NCBI GenBank assembly: GCA_963377175.1
Contig: CAUJNA010001247.1
Coordinates: 463,606-527,605 of the forward strand
DNA from: Effrenium voratum
Taxonomy: Eukaryota; Sar; Dinophyceae; Suessiales; Symbiodiniaceae
Length of the DNA: 64,000 nucleotides
Reading direction: 5' to 3'
Position numbers and translations under genes: made by a program. The notes under the pieces were generated by a model, which was not told the origin of the DNA, searched no databases, and worked only from the letters and a program-made list of their open reading frames with translations. Below, piece after piece: positions 20,440-31,836 of the stretch; within the stretch, counting starts at the first letter, position 1; each line of letters opens with the position of its first letter.

Positions 20440-22306
20440 ATACCGCCAATCAATGAGATCCAAGTCCGCTATGCGTCGCTTGCGGGCTCGCACACGAACG
20501 CAATGCTGCGAGCCTTGCGACACGGGGCTGTGCACCCACAAGGTGGTTGTGCATAGACGGCCATCTGAGCATGGCCAGGGTGGAGGCCATCGACCCCAGC
20601 TTTGCTGAAGCGGCCCGCCGATGGAAGGTCATCTGCATGGAGGTGCTGGATGTCAATGGCGTCAGTGAGGTCGTGCAGGCAGCGTGCAACACAGGCACGC
20701 AAATCTCAAAGGGTGAGCACGAGTTCCAGATCCTGAAGCGGATCTTGGCCATGATCAAGCTGAGTCAGCATGCTGAATGGGACAAGATCAAAATTCGGAT
20801 CTTGGCCTCAAGGCCCATGTGTGCCAGCGCATGCCCACACATGTTCACTTTCCTGATGCGCTTCTACCAGGCTGAGCTCTTTGCCAGGGCCGAAGAAAGG
20901 GTCAAGCGAAGCTTGCACACCGGACAGCTTGGCTCTGACTTCTACGCTGCCTTGTCCGGCAACTGCAAAGACCAGTCCCAACAACACACAGTCTTCCGCT
21001 ATGCTGTGTTCTCCCAGGCGTACGCCTCCGAGAAGAAGGTCATCGCTGCAGCGGATGTGAAGCGAATGCTTGCGGCGCAAGATCTGCAGCCAGCCATCCT
21101 CCAGGCCCAGGAACTGATGCAAAAGATGCGGCCGCTGGTTCGCGAGGCTGGCCTGCAAGGGCAAGACCTTGATGCGCTTGACAAGTTTGAAGACACGCTA
21201 GTTTTGATCGCGATGCAGAAGATCAAGGGCACTGAAACGCCCGATGCCTGCCGCAAGCTTGTGGGTGAGGTGCAGGATTTGACCGGCGAACGGATTTGCG
21301 CCGAGTACGATCAGCGTAGCGAGAGCCCTTCTGGCTCCTGCAAGCCCAGTCAAGGTTCCCAGCTCTCTGAGCACCTTGCCGTAATAGCCGTTGTTGGCTG
21401 GTTTGTTTTACAGGCATCCTCATTTTTTCAGGGCTATGCAATCTTGAAGCTGCGTAAAATGCATTCCACCAAGGCAAAGGGCCTATGATGCAGCAGGCAA
21501 GCTGCAAGACCAGTCAATCCTGGTCAAGGAGAAAGGCTTTCAGGTTGGCTCCTTTGTTGTCCGCAAGAAGGACAAGGCCCGCGGTCAGATCCACGCCATG
21601 GAGAGCTCGGTTGTTGTGCTGAGCATTGAGACGGAGTCTGTCAGCGGCAAGTGCAAGGTTCCCGTGGCCAGCTTCCTGAAGGGGGACTGGAAGATTGTGA
21701 AGAAGCCTGCAGAGTCTCTGGAATTCACATGGCCAGAGTACAAGGATTCGCAGGGACAAACTCTGACCTGTTGCAGCTCATGGCAGTCCGCGGTCGTGTG
21801 GCGGAGGCTGTGCTCCAGGCAGGCAGAAAGTTCGAGCGCACCATGGAGGGCTTGAAGCTTCAGGTGAAGCCGATGAGGAATGTTGTGTGCCAGAAGGCCT
21901 TTGCGAAAGGGAAAATGATCTTGGCACCAAGCACTCATAAGGTAGAGGTCAAGCCCGGCGGCCTGTCCCTGGGCAAGATTGACGGAGTGCAACTCTTCCT
22001 CTACTCTTGCTTTTCTCCTCCAGGGAAGGACGGCAGCCTTGACCGCTCGGTGCTTTGCCCCTTCTTCATGGTGCGCAAGACTGACCAGGAGGAAGAGGCC
22101 AACTGTGCCATTTCACCTCTTTTCGGCGATGAGGACAACTCTGATGTGAAGATCCCCCTCTTGATCAACCGACGCGCTCTATCTCCTGGCGAAAGCCTCT
22201 TGCTTTTTCTCGCCCAGACCAGAAGAGTCTGAGCCTGAAGAGTTGAAAGTGGAGCCTCCTGCCGCAGAGCCTAGGCAGAGGAAGCGCCTGAAGAGCGCTG
22301 CGTGAT
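20440..22306 (+). CDS. Unknown dinoflagellate-type protein, spliced, with small frame breaks
   Basis: Open plus-strand coding of normal composition. An upstream segment (VRYASLAGSHTNAMLRAL) passes into the main frame at about 20550 with one base out of phase. The main frame runs to 21354. A GT-AG intron at 21355-21496 (142 nt) joins it in phase 1 to the exon starting KLQDQSILVKEKGFQVGSFV at 21497; both sides stay open across the junction, which supports the model. Further one-base shifts occur near 21750 and 22205. The C-terminus has a basic nuclear-localisation-like RQRKRLK and ends at TGA 22304-22306. No domain is recognised. First ATG in the main frame is 20571. Confidence 0.5.
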
Positions 22307-22653
22307 CCCGGCTAAGAGCCTGTGTGTCATGAAGCAACTTTATCAAAAAGACACACAGCGGTTGTAAGTTTTTCATCAGAGGTTTTCCTTCTCATCATGC
22401 CGGGCACGCCCTCCATGTGCGTAGGGCATCAATTGTGTATGGAACAATCCCCCGTTACGGCACGCACTCGCGTCACACCTTCAGCTGGCATGCGAACAAA
22501 TGGTGTGCGTGGCCCACCTGAGACTTGAATGTGAGGCAGTGATGAATTTGAGTTGGTGTGCGTGTCTGTAGCCATTGCGATAGCGGCTGCAGGGCTTTCT
22601 TGTTCAAGCTCGTAGCCTGTGCGCAGGGCCCTTGTGGCTCGCACTGTGCGCAA

Positions 22654-23312
22654 ATGTCCGCGCGGGGTTCAAGTCCGTCGGACGGAGAGTCTGGCGACGA
22701 GCAAGTTGCCGTGAAGATCGAACAGAAATGGGCTGTCACCAGTAGCGGCTCAAGGACATGGCTGCCAACCACTGTGGAGAAGGCTGGGGCGCCCTTCGTC
22801 AAGCTTGCCAAATTCGACCGCGGCTTTGTGAAGTTCTGCTTGAACAAGACCATGAGTTCCACTTCAAAGAAAGGCGATGGCCACAGGAATGCGAACGTTC
22901 CGCACTTTGATGCCATGCTCAGCTTGCGCAAGGAAGCAAGCATCCTGGCAGCATCGGCAGCCCTTGAAATGGAGGACTCGCTGCCAGAAGATTCCAAGGC
23001 AGTAGGCGCAAGAAGCGCAAAGTCAGAGAAGAGGATGCGCGCCTGGTCAGCCCCATCGTGACGATCCAGACGCCGCAGCTGGAGTGGAAGGGCGTCACCC
23101 ACGAGTCAAGGGGAATGCGGGTCTTGTGGGGGCTCACGTCCAAGAACCTTTGGATTGAGCTGACTGTGGAGAACATGAGCTTCATGAAGAACCTTGTTGC
23201 GTCAGGACAGAAACAGCTGAAGCCACGAAAGCGCGCTTCGCCCAAGAAGAAGCTGCGCAATGCGGAGTCTGGCGCTCTTCCTGAAGCTCCAGCCATTCAT
23301 GCTGCAGACTGA
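22654..23312 (+). CDS. Unknown protein with a basic KKRKV nuclear-localisation-like motif, one frameshift
   Basis: Frame from ATG 22654 (MSARGSSPSDGES) to about 23010, continuing one base out of phase as RRKKRKVREEDARLVSPIV to TGA 23310-23312. An SV40-type KKRKV motif sits at the junction, suggesting a nuclear protein. The second half (LEWKGVTHESRGMRVLWG) has the composition of a globular domain. No family recognised. It follows the gene 20440-22306 on the same strand. Confidence 0.45.
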
Positions 23313-24184
23313 GGCAGCTGGTCGGGGCACTGTGTCTTCAGTGCAGGTGAGATGCTTGCGTGGGAAAGGAGCGCATATCTGTGTGCCTGGTCAGGCGTAT
23401 GGCGGGCAGCAGCCAGCCATTGGGTGTTGGGTTGATCGGTCAGCAACGCTTTGTGCTTCTGTCATTCGAAATGGAGAGTATCTGCGCTGGCACGCATTCC
23501 TTGTTTTCAGGCATGTGCTTCGAGCTTGGCGGTTCTTGTTGGAGGCAAGGGCCAAAGCGAGCTTGTAGAAAAGCCCTGCTGGAGGCGAGCTTTTTGAAAC
23601 CCTGCCATGTCTGTTTTGTCATTGCCGGCCTTCAATAGTGTGCACCCTGCATTTGTTCAACCTTTTTGGACACTTGATGTTGGCTCATCGCTTGTGTGCT
23701 GTGGCCTGTGGCTCCAAGGCATGCCGCGTCAATGTTAATGAATGCACCGGTTTTCATTGCGATGTTGTGTGTCTGTCAGTTTTGTTATTCTAGGAACACA
23801 TGTTGCGGCAGCTCCACGCATTGACACAGCATCCCGATTGGGCACGCATTGACACAGCATCCCGATTGGGCACTCACACACAGGGTTCTATTTTACTTCC
23901 GGTTTAGTCCCTCAAAACCCCACTCGCTAGCGGTTATTTTCTCATAAGTTTTTGGTTAGGGGGGAACAGCCACCAAGTTTAGGGTTTGGGGTGTGGTCGT
24001 CAGCGCAATCTTGTCCATGCTTCAGCTTCGCATTTTCAACTGCTTTTTGGCTTGTCTGTTCATAGAGGTGTTCCGTCTTAAAAAAAGAGGCAGTTCAACA
24101 AGACAACATAGAGTTTAACTGTAAGATGGACCCAGCAAACACACACTTGTTATCCACGGTCCAATTTCGGTTGCGTGCGATCCC
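23313..24184. other. Intergenic, with a 28 bp perfect tandem duplication
   Basis: No gene seen. ACGCATTGACACAGCATCCC plus 8 further bases is exactly duplicated at about 23818-23873. A hairpin-like GCGAGCTT ... AAGCCCTGC motif occurs at about 23553-23601 and recurs in the other intergenic spacers of this cluster. Confidence 0.6.
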
Positions 24185-25275
24185 ATGGCCGAATCCGGCA
24201 TCCATGCGGTCATGACGGCGGCGGAGCCCCATGACGGGGCTGACATGCAGGACCTGGAGGAGCCTGGTGCGCTGCTGACTCGGCTGGTTCTCAAGAAGGT
24301 GGACCTCAAGGCAAGCTCACCTGTGTTTGTCACGCAGTGTTTTGCCGACGCAGCGTTATCCCAGTTGCAAAGCGCTGAAGAAACAGTCATGTTGAATATA
24401 GGCTTAGGGTTTGGGGTGCTGAGCAACGCAACTGCTGCGCAGGTGGAGTCCGAACAGACGGAGGCGTGCAAGGTGGAGACCCCTGGCAATCAGGAGGTGG
24501 ATGCGGCGCACAGCATCCCCAAGGTGCAGAACATCGCGAAGACAGAGAACTTGGAGGGGCGCTCGCAGGAGCCCTTGGAAAAGGAAGAGGGCGGCTTCGA
24601 AGATGAGCTTGTTGAAGAGGGCTGCCTCGAAGATGAGCTTTTTGAAGAGGGTCGCTTTGAAGAGGGTGGCTGCTGCCGGGAGGAAGAGGAGGCGATGGTC
24701 GAGGATCCCATCGACGAGCAGCCCAAAGATGTGGAGAAGGAGTTTGCGGTGCAGAAGGAGCCAGCTCCGTGGAAGATGGAGCGCGAGCGCAGCGGCAAAG
24801 GTAGGCCCAGGACCATCTTCAGCCATGAGAAGGACGCTCGCCCTGGTGCCCGCAATTGCCCAGATCATAGGTATAGCAGGGCTGGCGTGACAAGCGTGGC
24901 GCAGATGAGGCCTCGTCCAGATCTCGAGGCCGCTCGCGATCCAAGGGGGGCAAGTCTGCAGCTGGCAAGCGTGGGCATGCAGATCATGGCGCTCGTGCTG
25001 GCAGATCTCGATCCGCAGAGGGCAAGGATGGCAAGGGCGCGGCAAACGTCATGGCAAGGCTGGCGAGCATGGCAAGGGTGGCAAGCCAGCTGGCAAAGAT
25101 GGGAAGGCTGGCAAGCACGGCAAGGACGAGAAGGCCCATGCTCCTAAGCCATGGTGGGCCTTCAGCAGGCAGCAGCATGCAGGGCAAGACCGACCGATGG
25201 GGCGGCAGGTATGTGTCTGGCGGCTGGGAGTCTGCAGATGGGCAGTTCTTCCCGACACTTGGCTGGTTTCTCATG
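24185..25275 (+). CDS. Unknown acidic protein with RS/GK-rich C-terminal region
   Basis: ATG 24185 starts a frame of at least 205 clean codons (MAESGIHAVMTAAEPHDGAD), with a strongly acidic Glu-rich segment at about residues 130-185. Beyond about 24800 different frames carry RSRGRSRSKGGKS and GKHGKDEKAHAPKPWWAF, implying an intron or frame change near 24800; a donor-like AAAG|GTAGG is present at 24800/24801, but I could not find an acceptor that keeps phase. The product may bind nucleic acid; that is a guess from composition. Confidence 0.4.
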
Positions 25276-26657
25276 TAGATTTACCTCACCCTTTTTTCAC
25301 GTGTGAGCGAGCTCATGGCCCTGCTGATTAAAGCGAGCTTGTGTTTTTAAGCCCTGCTGCGTGGTTGTCGTTTTTTTTCTTGAATTGTCGCGTGTTGCAT
25401 CTGTATCATTCATATCATGAAGGCTGCAACCCATGCGTGGCTTTGCTCTGCAACCCAGGTTTGGCTACGGGAGATCTCGAGCTCGCAGTCGCGGCGGCGC
25501 AGGCGGAGTGGAAGCTGCTCGATGGCAGGCAGTGAGGGACCTGGCAGCTGTGGCCAAGGCTTCCCTGCAAGACGCAGCGGCCACACCGTGACTGCTTCCG
25601 CATAGACACACCGCTCGGCGCATCAGATCCGCATCGATTTGTGTGGCACTTGCAAGGTGAAACATGGATCGCATGTTTGACAATCGATGCTGAGATTGTG
25701 TGCGCTAGCTGACACCGACCGGACCTGCTCGGAGAATCCCAAAACCCTAAGCAAGAGAGTTTGCCAAACATATGTCGTTCAACAAATCCTGGTACACGCC
25801 ACTCGTGCAAATTTGTTTTTCAACAAATAAATGTGGGGTTGGTTTGTCGAACAACAAATCCCGAGACATGGTCATGTTGGAGATTTGTTGAACGACAAAT
25901 TCAGGGCCACTTGGATGAATCAGCCGCTTGAGAAACCAATGTGCAAAACTACAGATTGTGTGGCGGCAGGTCCTCAATGGAACATGTTTCACCCGTACTG
26001 GAATTCGCACGAACCCGTCCCAGGACGTTAAAAGTTTGCGTTGTGGAGCGAGCTGATGAGAATGCGTTTGAGGGAGGGTTTCCAACTAAGGGTTGCTTGA
26101 ACCAATTAATGGGTGGAAATGAGTTTGAGGGAAGTGACAAGACGTTTGGAACATAAGGGCGCCCCAATATGGGGCCCAAAACTAGCAACCCAGAGAGGCT
26201 CACGATTTGGGTCAACGATTGTTTCATTTTGGTGCTCAGCTGGGGAACACCATTTTGGTTGTATGCACAAACCATGTTGGGCGCGTGTGGGGAGTGCGTT
26301 GCATTGGGCGTGCGCTGGATGTGTTTGAGCTGTGTTTTCAGTGAAGCGAGCCACGCACAGGCGAGCTTCTGAAAAGCCCTGCCTTTTGTAGCGAGCTGTT
26401 GCAGCCCTGCTTGAGTTTGGCGTCTCGCATTGCTTGCATCGGGTTGAGTTGGTGATCGTTTGCAATCGAATTTGGAGTGTCGAATCAATCGCTACGGTCG
26501 GCCATTGGACCGACATCACGTTCTGGAAAGGGTTCATGTACTTGACATGAACCAATGCAGGGCGTTGCGAGCGCTCGCTGTGTGCATTTTGAAGCAGGGC
26601 CTTGCCACAGAGGCTCGCTCTCAGTGACCCTTCACCTTTGTGTATCCGTGTGCCGCC
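25276..26657. other. Intergenic, short inverted AACAAAT-type repeats
   Basis: No gene seen. Several inverted short repeats with the core CAACAAAT lie at about 25780-25905, and copies of the GCGAGCTT ... AAGCCCTGC motif lie at about 25333-25361, 26356-26398 and, inverted, 26574-26603. Confidence 0.5.
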
Positions 26658-27260
26658 ATGCAGAGCTGGCAGTTTAAGACCGACCTGTCAGAGGACGAGG
26701 CCAACTGGGAGAGCCAGACGCTGTCCGACTGGCTGCTGCTTGGGCACACAGCCTCGCGGCAGTGCAGCCAAGCCGTCGTGGGGGAGAAGTTCTATCTCAC
26801 CACGTCCCCCTGCGTGGCCTTCAAGTGGCAGGTGATGAGCGTGGACGACAGTGGCGTCATCCTGAAGCGCCCCAGCAAGACCGGCAATGAGATCTTCATG
26901 ATGACCGTGCCGGTGCAGAAGATGAGCATGAGGCTGTCTTGCCACGAGACCAATGCGGGCATCCATGTCTCCGCAGTTGGCCTCGACCCATACGGCGACT
27001 GCCGCTTTGAGAGCACGTTTATCAGGCCCATCGCCGTCTCGACTCTGCTGGTGCACATTCTGAGTGACATGACGGGAAAGCCTGATTGGTGGACCGACCA
27101 GGACGAGATCATCTGCTTGGATTCTAATTGTGTGCAGACACGTTCAAGCATGACAATTGAGCAGTTGGCAAGGGCCAAAGAGCCGGCCATGAAAAGGCCT
27201 GCAACAGCGCCACCAAAGGTTGTGCAGTCCATTCTGAAGCGCCCGGCCAGCAGGCGCTAG
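26658..27260 (+). CDS. Unknown protein, 200 residues, intact
   Basis: The start is ATG 26658 in the context GCCGCCATGC; an earlier in-frame codon at 26640 is not ATG. The product (MQSWQFKTDLSEDEANWESQ...) is uninterrupted to TAG 27258-27260. It has a mixed alpha/beta composition and a basic C-terminal tail (MKRPATAPP, ILKRPASRR). No domain is recognised. It is the only member of the 20.4-28.5 kb plus-strand cluster without a visible frame break. Confidence 0.55.
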   Translation: MQSWQFKTDLSEDEANWESQTLSDWLLLGHTASRQCSQAVVGEKFYLTTSPCVAFKWQVMSVDDSGVILKRPSKTGNEIFMMTVPVQKMSMRLSCHETNAGIHVSAVGLDPYGDCRFESTFIRPIAVSTLLVHILSDMTGKPDWWTDQDEIICLDSNCVQTRSSMTIEQLARAKEPAMKRPATAPPKVVQSILKRPASRR

Positions 27261-27599
27261 GCTCAGCGGCTGCGCCCACGTGGATACATATAGGGGCCCC
27301 AAATGTTCCGAAGTGTAATGTCATTCCTGACGACCCATTGACTCATTCGGCAGCAAGGTCAGGCGTCGGCCGCTGGGGCAGTTGAGACAAGAGCTGCAAT
27401 GTTTTTTTTGATAGCGCAAGGAAAAGCGTGCCACACGCGCATCGTGCTTCAGCTTGTTCATGACACACTTTACGTGAGTTCATGCAGTCTTAGCGTTGTT
27501 GCCGAATTGTGTGCGCCTGACCTGGTCAGGGAGATGCTGGACGCGGAGCTCCAGGCCGAACTGTCATCTTGTCGTTGCTTGCTTCTATAGAATAGGGCT

Positions 27600-28540
27600 G
27601 AGCGTCGCCTGCCGCACAAGTGTGCTTGCGCAGAACAATCAGCTCAGGCTCAGGCATTGGCGTTTGGGCCCAAGTGAGGAACTCATGGATGTGGATGAGG
27701 CTGTTACGGGCCTCAAGGCCGCCACGGCCTACCTTGATAGGACACGGGGCCTGCTTTCGAATGACAATTTCAAAGATGTGGCAACTCAGCAAGCCAAACA
27801 GTGGCGACAGCGGATCGCCCGCATGAACTTGTCCAAAGTTGAAGATGCGGGGCGTCTTCTCGAAGAGGTCTCTGCTGGCAGTTGGCCAGAGGATATGAAA
27901 CAAGAGCTCTTGCAAGCAGTCGCAAAGCGGGGCGGTGAAGGGTCCAAGGAGCCTCTGCCCATGAGGCAGCGCCAGAATATGAAAAATTTTGGTGCCTACA
28001 TGACCACTTCGGACATGGACCAGCTCCGCCAGGGGACAGGTGCGCTCAGCAAGCTGGATGTTCTAGCATCTCGCATGTATAAGATCGGGCTGCATCTGCC
28101 ATCCGAGCCAACCAGTGGCCATGTGCTATCGCTGCTCGCCTATCCATGGTCATGTTGTGCGTTGTTTTTTTCTCTCTCTTGGCTTTGTTAAAGAAACCTA
28201 GCCTTGGCGCCGACGGCGTGCCAGGGTGGGGCAAGCCTGTGGTGTGGAGATCCAGAACGCGCAGCACGGAAACGACATGCTGCGAGACCTCAAAAGGAGC
28301 TTGAAGACCAAGGTCAGGAAGGTGGAGCGCGATGAGGACGCTGTGCACGTCCTTGACTTCCCGGCGTTGCCGCAAGGTCTCCAAGACACCCTCGGGTCGC
28401 CCGCCTATGAGACTTGGTGGCAGAACGCGTACGGTGAGCGCGAGCAGCCACTAGGCGAGGGCTTCAGCGGGCAGCATTTCCCCCACACAGTCGCGCTGCG
28501 AAAGAGCTCCCGACTTCTGAGCCCAGCCCAAGCTCAGTTT
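27600..28540 (+). CDS. Unknown helical protein, two exons
   Basis: Exon 1 (about 27600-28148) encodes a helix-rich segment including MDVDEAVTGLKAATAYLD. It ends at a donor TG|GT at 28148/28149. The 76 nt intron 28149-28224 ends CCAG, and exon 2 starts at 28225, completing a Trp codon in phase 2 and continuing VGQACGVEIQNAQHGND. The fit of phase on both sides supports real splicing. Exon 2 stays coding-like to about 28510, before TCTCATAT repeats. Start and 3' end are uncertain and no family is recognised. Confidence 0.5.
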
Positions 28541-29065
28541 GGTCCGCATAGTTTCTCATATTTTCGCACATTTCTCATATTTTCTCATATGTCTCACATT
28601 TTCTCATATTTTTCATAGTTTCTCACACTTATCACACTTCTCATATTTTCTCATATTTTAACATAGTTTCTCATATTTTTCATATTTTCTCAAACGTAGG
28701 TATCCCACGTTCCCATAGTGTCACATAGTTCCATAGGTCTCTCACATGTCTGTCATGGTTTCTAATAGCTATCGCATTACGCACCTCTCACAGTTCTTGT
28801 GCCCTTAGATCCTCATATGCTCTCTGATGTTCCCTCACACACTTAACATATTTTTAAGAATATGTTCTCATATGTTCTCAGGTGCTCTGATATGTTGTCA
28901 TATGTTGGGGTATGTGTTTTCTCACATCATATCACAAGTTGTTTGTACTTTCATATATTCACATAGTGTCTCATATGTGCTTCTCATATAGTCTCACACA
29001 TTATCAGATCTATCATACGTTTCTGATATTTTCTCACAGATTATCATATGGCATTTGTTTTCAAA
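28540..29065. repeat. Degenerate TCTCATAT tandem repeat
   Basis: The octamer-like unit TCTCATAT/TTCTCACA recurs throughout, densest at 28540-28690, decaying toward 29065. Confidence 0.75.
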
Positions 29066-29151
29066 TGTAATTCTCAGATGTTATCGCACTTAGACACGGT
29101 AAGCTTAACATACTATCTGCCACACGTGCAGTTGTGAGAAATGCGTGATAG

Positions 29152-29233
29152 AAGAAGCCAAAAGAGTGCAAAACCCAACCCAAACATAAGGATCCTTATG
29201 TTTGGGTTGAATTTTGAACTCTTTTGGCTTCTT
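29152..29233. repeat. 82 bp near-perfect palindrome
   Basis: Arms of about 38 bp starting AAGAAGCCAAAAGAGT and centred on GGATCC at 29190-29195. Two mismatched positions. Could be a small foldback element; flanks show no obvious target duplication. Confidence 0.75.
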
Positions 29234-29564
29234 ATATATTTCAGATAATGTAAGGGGAGAAACACCTATGGGTTACACATGAGACCATATGAGACACACG
29301 GGAAGAGTATGATGATAATTCTATGCAAGCACATGAGAAACGTATGAAAGGTGCATGAGAAATGTACGAGAAACACACCAGAGTCATTTACCAGTGAAAG
29401 CGCGCTGGGTCAGGCAAGCCATGAGTTATAAAAGCTGCACTGTGTCCTCATTAAGCAGGTATGGGCCACAAGCTTTGCCATGCATTGGATGTGAGGTCAA
29501 GTGTGACAGGGAACGCAGGGTGCAACTCAACGCACCAGCAGCATTGCGGTTCTGGGATGCCCTG

Positions 29565-29965
29565 TGTGCAGATTTCGACAAGAAACCAACCTGGCCTCCA
29601 TCACTGTCTCCGTGATCTGCACATGGGCCTGCAGCCGGGCGCCACGTGTACAAGCTCTGCATGAGTCCCCTTTTCAACATCAGCCTCCAAAGGAGCAGGC
29701 GGTTCTGGGATGGCCCGTGTGCAGAAAAACAACACAGTGCGTGGAGCAAGCACGATGCCAACCTGGCCTCCATCACTGTCTCCGTGATCTGGGCCTGCAG
29801 CCGGGCACCACGCGCACAAGCTCTGCATGAGTCCTCTTTTCAAGCTGAGTCCCCTGGGGTTGGCCTGTGTGGACATTTTTCTGCTGCGTGGAGCAAGCGA
29901 GAAACCAACCTGGCCTCCATCACCGTCTCCGTGATCTGGGCCTACACGTTGAAAGGCAAAAAACC
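29565..29965 (+). repeat. Three direct repeats of about 145-170 bp
   Basis: The block CTGGCCTCCATCACTGTCTC followed by CGTGATCTG and, in two copies, CTGCAGCCGGGC begins near 29589, 29760 and 29908. The downstream GCTCTGCATGAGTCC is shared by the first two copies. Overlapping open frames are not convincing genes. Confidence 0.65.
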
Positions 29966-30187
29966 CTGAACCACGATCAAAGAACACCCAAACAACAACG
30001 GCCTGCGCGATGGCTGGGATGTCCGGCGGCTTGGCCTGCCCGGCGTGCCAAGCTGACAACTCTGAGGAATACTGAATGCAGCCTGCCAACCGGCACAGGT
30101 AGCCGACATCATGTTTCGTTTGGATGAGAATAGCAAGGTTAACTTCCATCAACTGCAAAACTGTACGTTCAGCCACATGTGTGGTAA

Positions 30188-30226
30188 CACACACACACAC
30201 TGCCAACCACAATATATGTATATAAT

Positions 30227-30258
<32 letters not shown>

Positions 30259-30287
30259 CATATAGAAAGATATACATATATAAATAC

Positions 30288-30322
<35 letters not shown>

Positions 30323-30330
30323 TGTGTGTT
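30188..30330. repeat. (CA)n and (TA)n microsatellites
   Basis: A CACACACAC run at about 30189-30200 is followed by almost pure TA dinucleotides at 30214-30330. Confidence 0.9.
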
Positions 30331-30427
30331 GCCTGATATCTGGCGGCAAGCTGTGGCTGGGATGTCTTGCTCCTGCGTCGATCTCCACATCACACGCAAC
30401 ATGTCTGTCCCGGCACTCTGAATGAAT

Positions 30428-30580
30428 GCAACAGTGCCAGTTTTCTAACGGGCAAGGCGCTACCCCGCGGCTAGCAGCCTGACAGGAGGTTTCACAGAGT
30501 ATTCGGACGAATACTCCGTGAAACCTCCTGTCAGGCTGCTAGCCGCGGGTAGAGATGGTGGTTCAAGTCCACCCTGGTGC
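30428..30580 (+). tRNA. tRNA-like unit interrupted by a long hairpin
   Basis: A 5' GCAACAG (30428-30434) can pair with CTGGTGC (30574-30580) at 6 of 7 positions. Just before the latter is a perfect T arm, GGTGG-TTCAAGT-CCACC (30557-30573). A D-arm-like GCC...GGC lies at 30436-30458. The anticodon region is replaced by an inverted repeat with 42 bp arms (30464-30505 and 30508-30549). It is flanked by TA microsatellite on the 3' side. A functional tRNA is unlikely; a pseudo-tRNA or tRNA-derived retroposon is more probable. Confidence 0.4.
30464..30549. repeat. Inverted repeat with 42 bp arms and 2 nt loop
   Basis: CCCGCGGCTAGCAGCCTGAC begins the left arm; the right arm is its complement ending GCTAGCCGCGGG. 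One mismatch (CACAGAG against CTCCGTG). This would be extruded as a near-perfect hairpin. Confidence 0.9.
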
Positions 30581-30954
30581 ATATATATATATATATATAT
30601 TGTATATATATATACCTATGTGTGTGCACACACATGTTGATAGCATGAGCAAGCATGTGCTCTGAAGTCCATGGCGCCTCCCTCAACTGCATGCGTGGCA
30701 TTTGTTGCAATTTCTGCTGCCCAGGCTAGCTGGGTGATCAGGCAGGCAAAGAAGGCGAAGACGTCAAGAAAGACCATTGGGGATTTGCGGTTCGTGCGCA
30801 TGCAGTTCTTGACATTGGGTCTTCTGTGAAGCATGCATGCAGTGGCACGCAAGGACCGTGATTGGCTGCAAGTTTTCAAGGACGCTGTTGGGCTCAACGC
30901 TCCAAGAAGTTTTCGCGTGGCAAGAAACATCAGCAGAATTCGTGAAAATCGCTG

Positions 30955-31078
30955 AAGAGCGGAGTGGGTACCATTGTGGAGACGGACTCAGCGACGGGCA
31001 CTTCATGGCCCTCAGGGGCCCGGTTACCCAAGGCATGCGCTTCCGCCAACGTTTGTGTTATATCTTGACCACGTGCCA
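30955..31078 (+). pseudogene. Penton-like minor capsid fragment (C-terminal part)
   Basis: The plus strand contains SGVGTIVET then GHFMALRGPVT in changing frames, matching the C-terminal strands of the minor capsid proteins at 50821-51576 and 58869-59200. It is inverted relative to the neighbouring viral piece at 31225-31835. Confidence 0.65.
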
Positions 31079-31224
31079 GGACTACAGGCACTCAGGCGGA
31101 GCCATGTGCGGGAGAGTCGTCGAGACCTGCTTTTGCTCAGCTTGGGTCGGGCCTTCGGAGCAATGTCAAAAGGCTGGGTGTCCACGTTGTCCACGGCGAG
31201 CAGGAGATATCACATTGGACCGTT

Positions 31225-31836
31225 GAGCCTCGAGCCCAGCATGTGGTCCACGCTGAAGGCTTGGTAGAGGCGGGCGGCGCGGTAGTCCGCCGTGTCAGGA
31301 AATTGCTAGCGCAGCTCCAGGTCGTTCAGAAGAGCCGGTTGCCGTCGTAGGCACTCACTGTTCGTGGTCTCGCTATAGGTGGCGGTGATCCAGGCGGCCA
31401 GGGGGCCCGTGTAGTCCTCCGGAAGCTGCGCCCAGTTCAGCGTGCCCCAGCGCGGCGTCAACCTAGAGGTGGCGGCCCCGGTCCGTGGACAAAAAGCTGC
31501 ATCGTAGACGGCAAGCCGGGCGTCGCTTTGCAGGTGCAGCGACTTTCCCAGGTCGACCTCAAAGTCGCTGTCCGAGCCGGCTACCCCTTGCGGCTGTCCA
31601 GGGTGGACGGCTGCAACGAGGTGCAGCAGGAGATATTTTTAAACCGTGCGCTGATCAGCGTGGAGGCGAACAGCTTCTGGCCCAGGAAGCGCTCCCATCC
31701 GCGTTTTCAATTACGAAGCGCTCTTCAAAGCGTGTGAAGAACATCTCATGCTTCAGATTGTCGCCTGCTCATACAGCCGGTACAGCTGCTCCTTCGGCAG
31801 CGGGCGCTGAGCTCCTCCACCACGGCGTCCAGCTCG
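31225..31836 (-). pseudogene. Minor capsid N-terminal and ATPase C-terminal fragment
   Basis: The nucleotide sequence follows 51145-51900 with substitutions and many indels: the penton N-terminal region (the codons for GSDSDFEVDL are recognisable near 31560), then the intergenic stretch, then the ATPase tail codons ELDAVVEELSA. It ends exactly at a SINE-like tail (GTAGTAGTAAGG) at 31837. No open frame survives. Confidence 0.65.

Noticed and set aside
23818..23873. CRISPR-like direct repeat
   Set aside because: Only two adjacent 28 bp copies with no spacers; a simple tandem duplication.
30149..30402. Minus-strand Ile/Tyr repeat protein
   Set aside because: It is a TA microsatellite read as codons.
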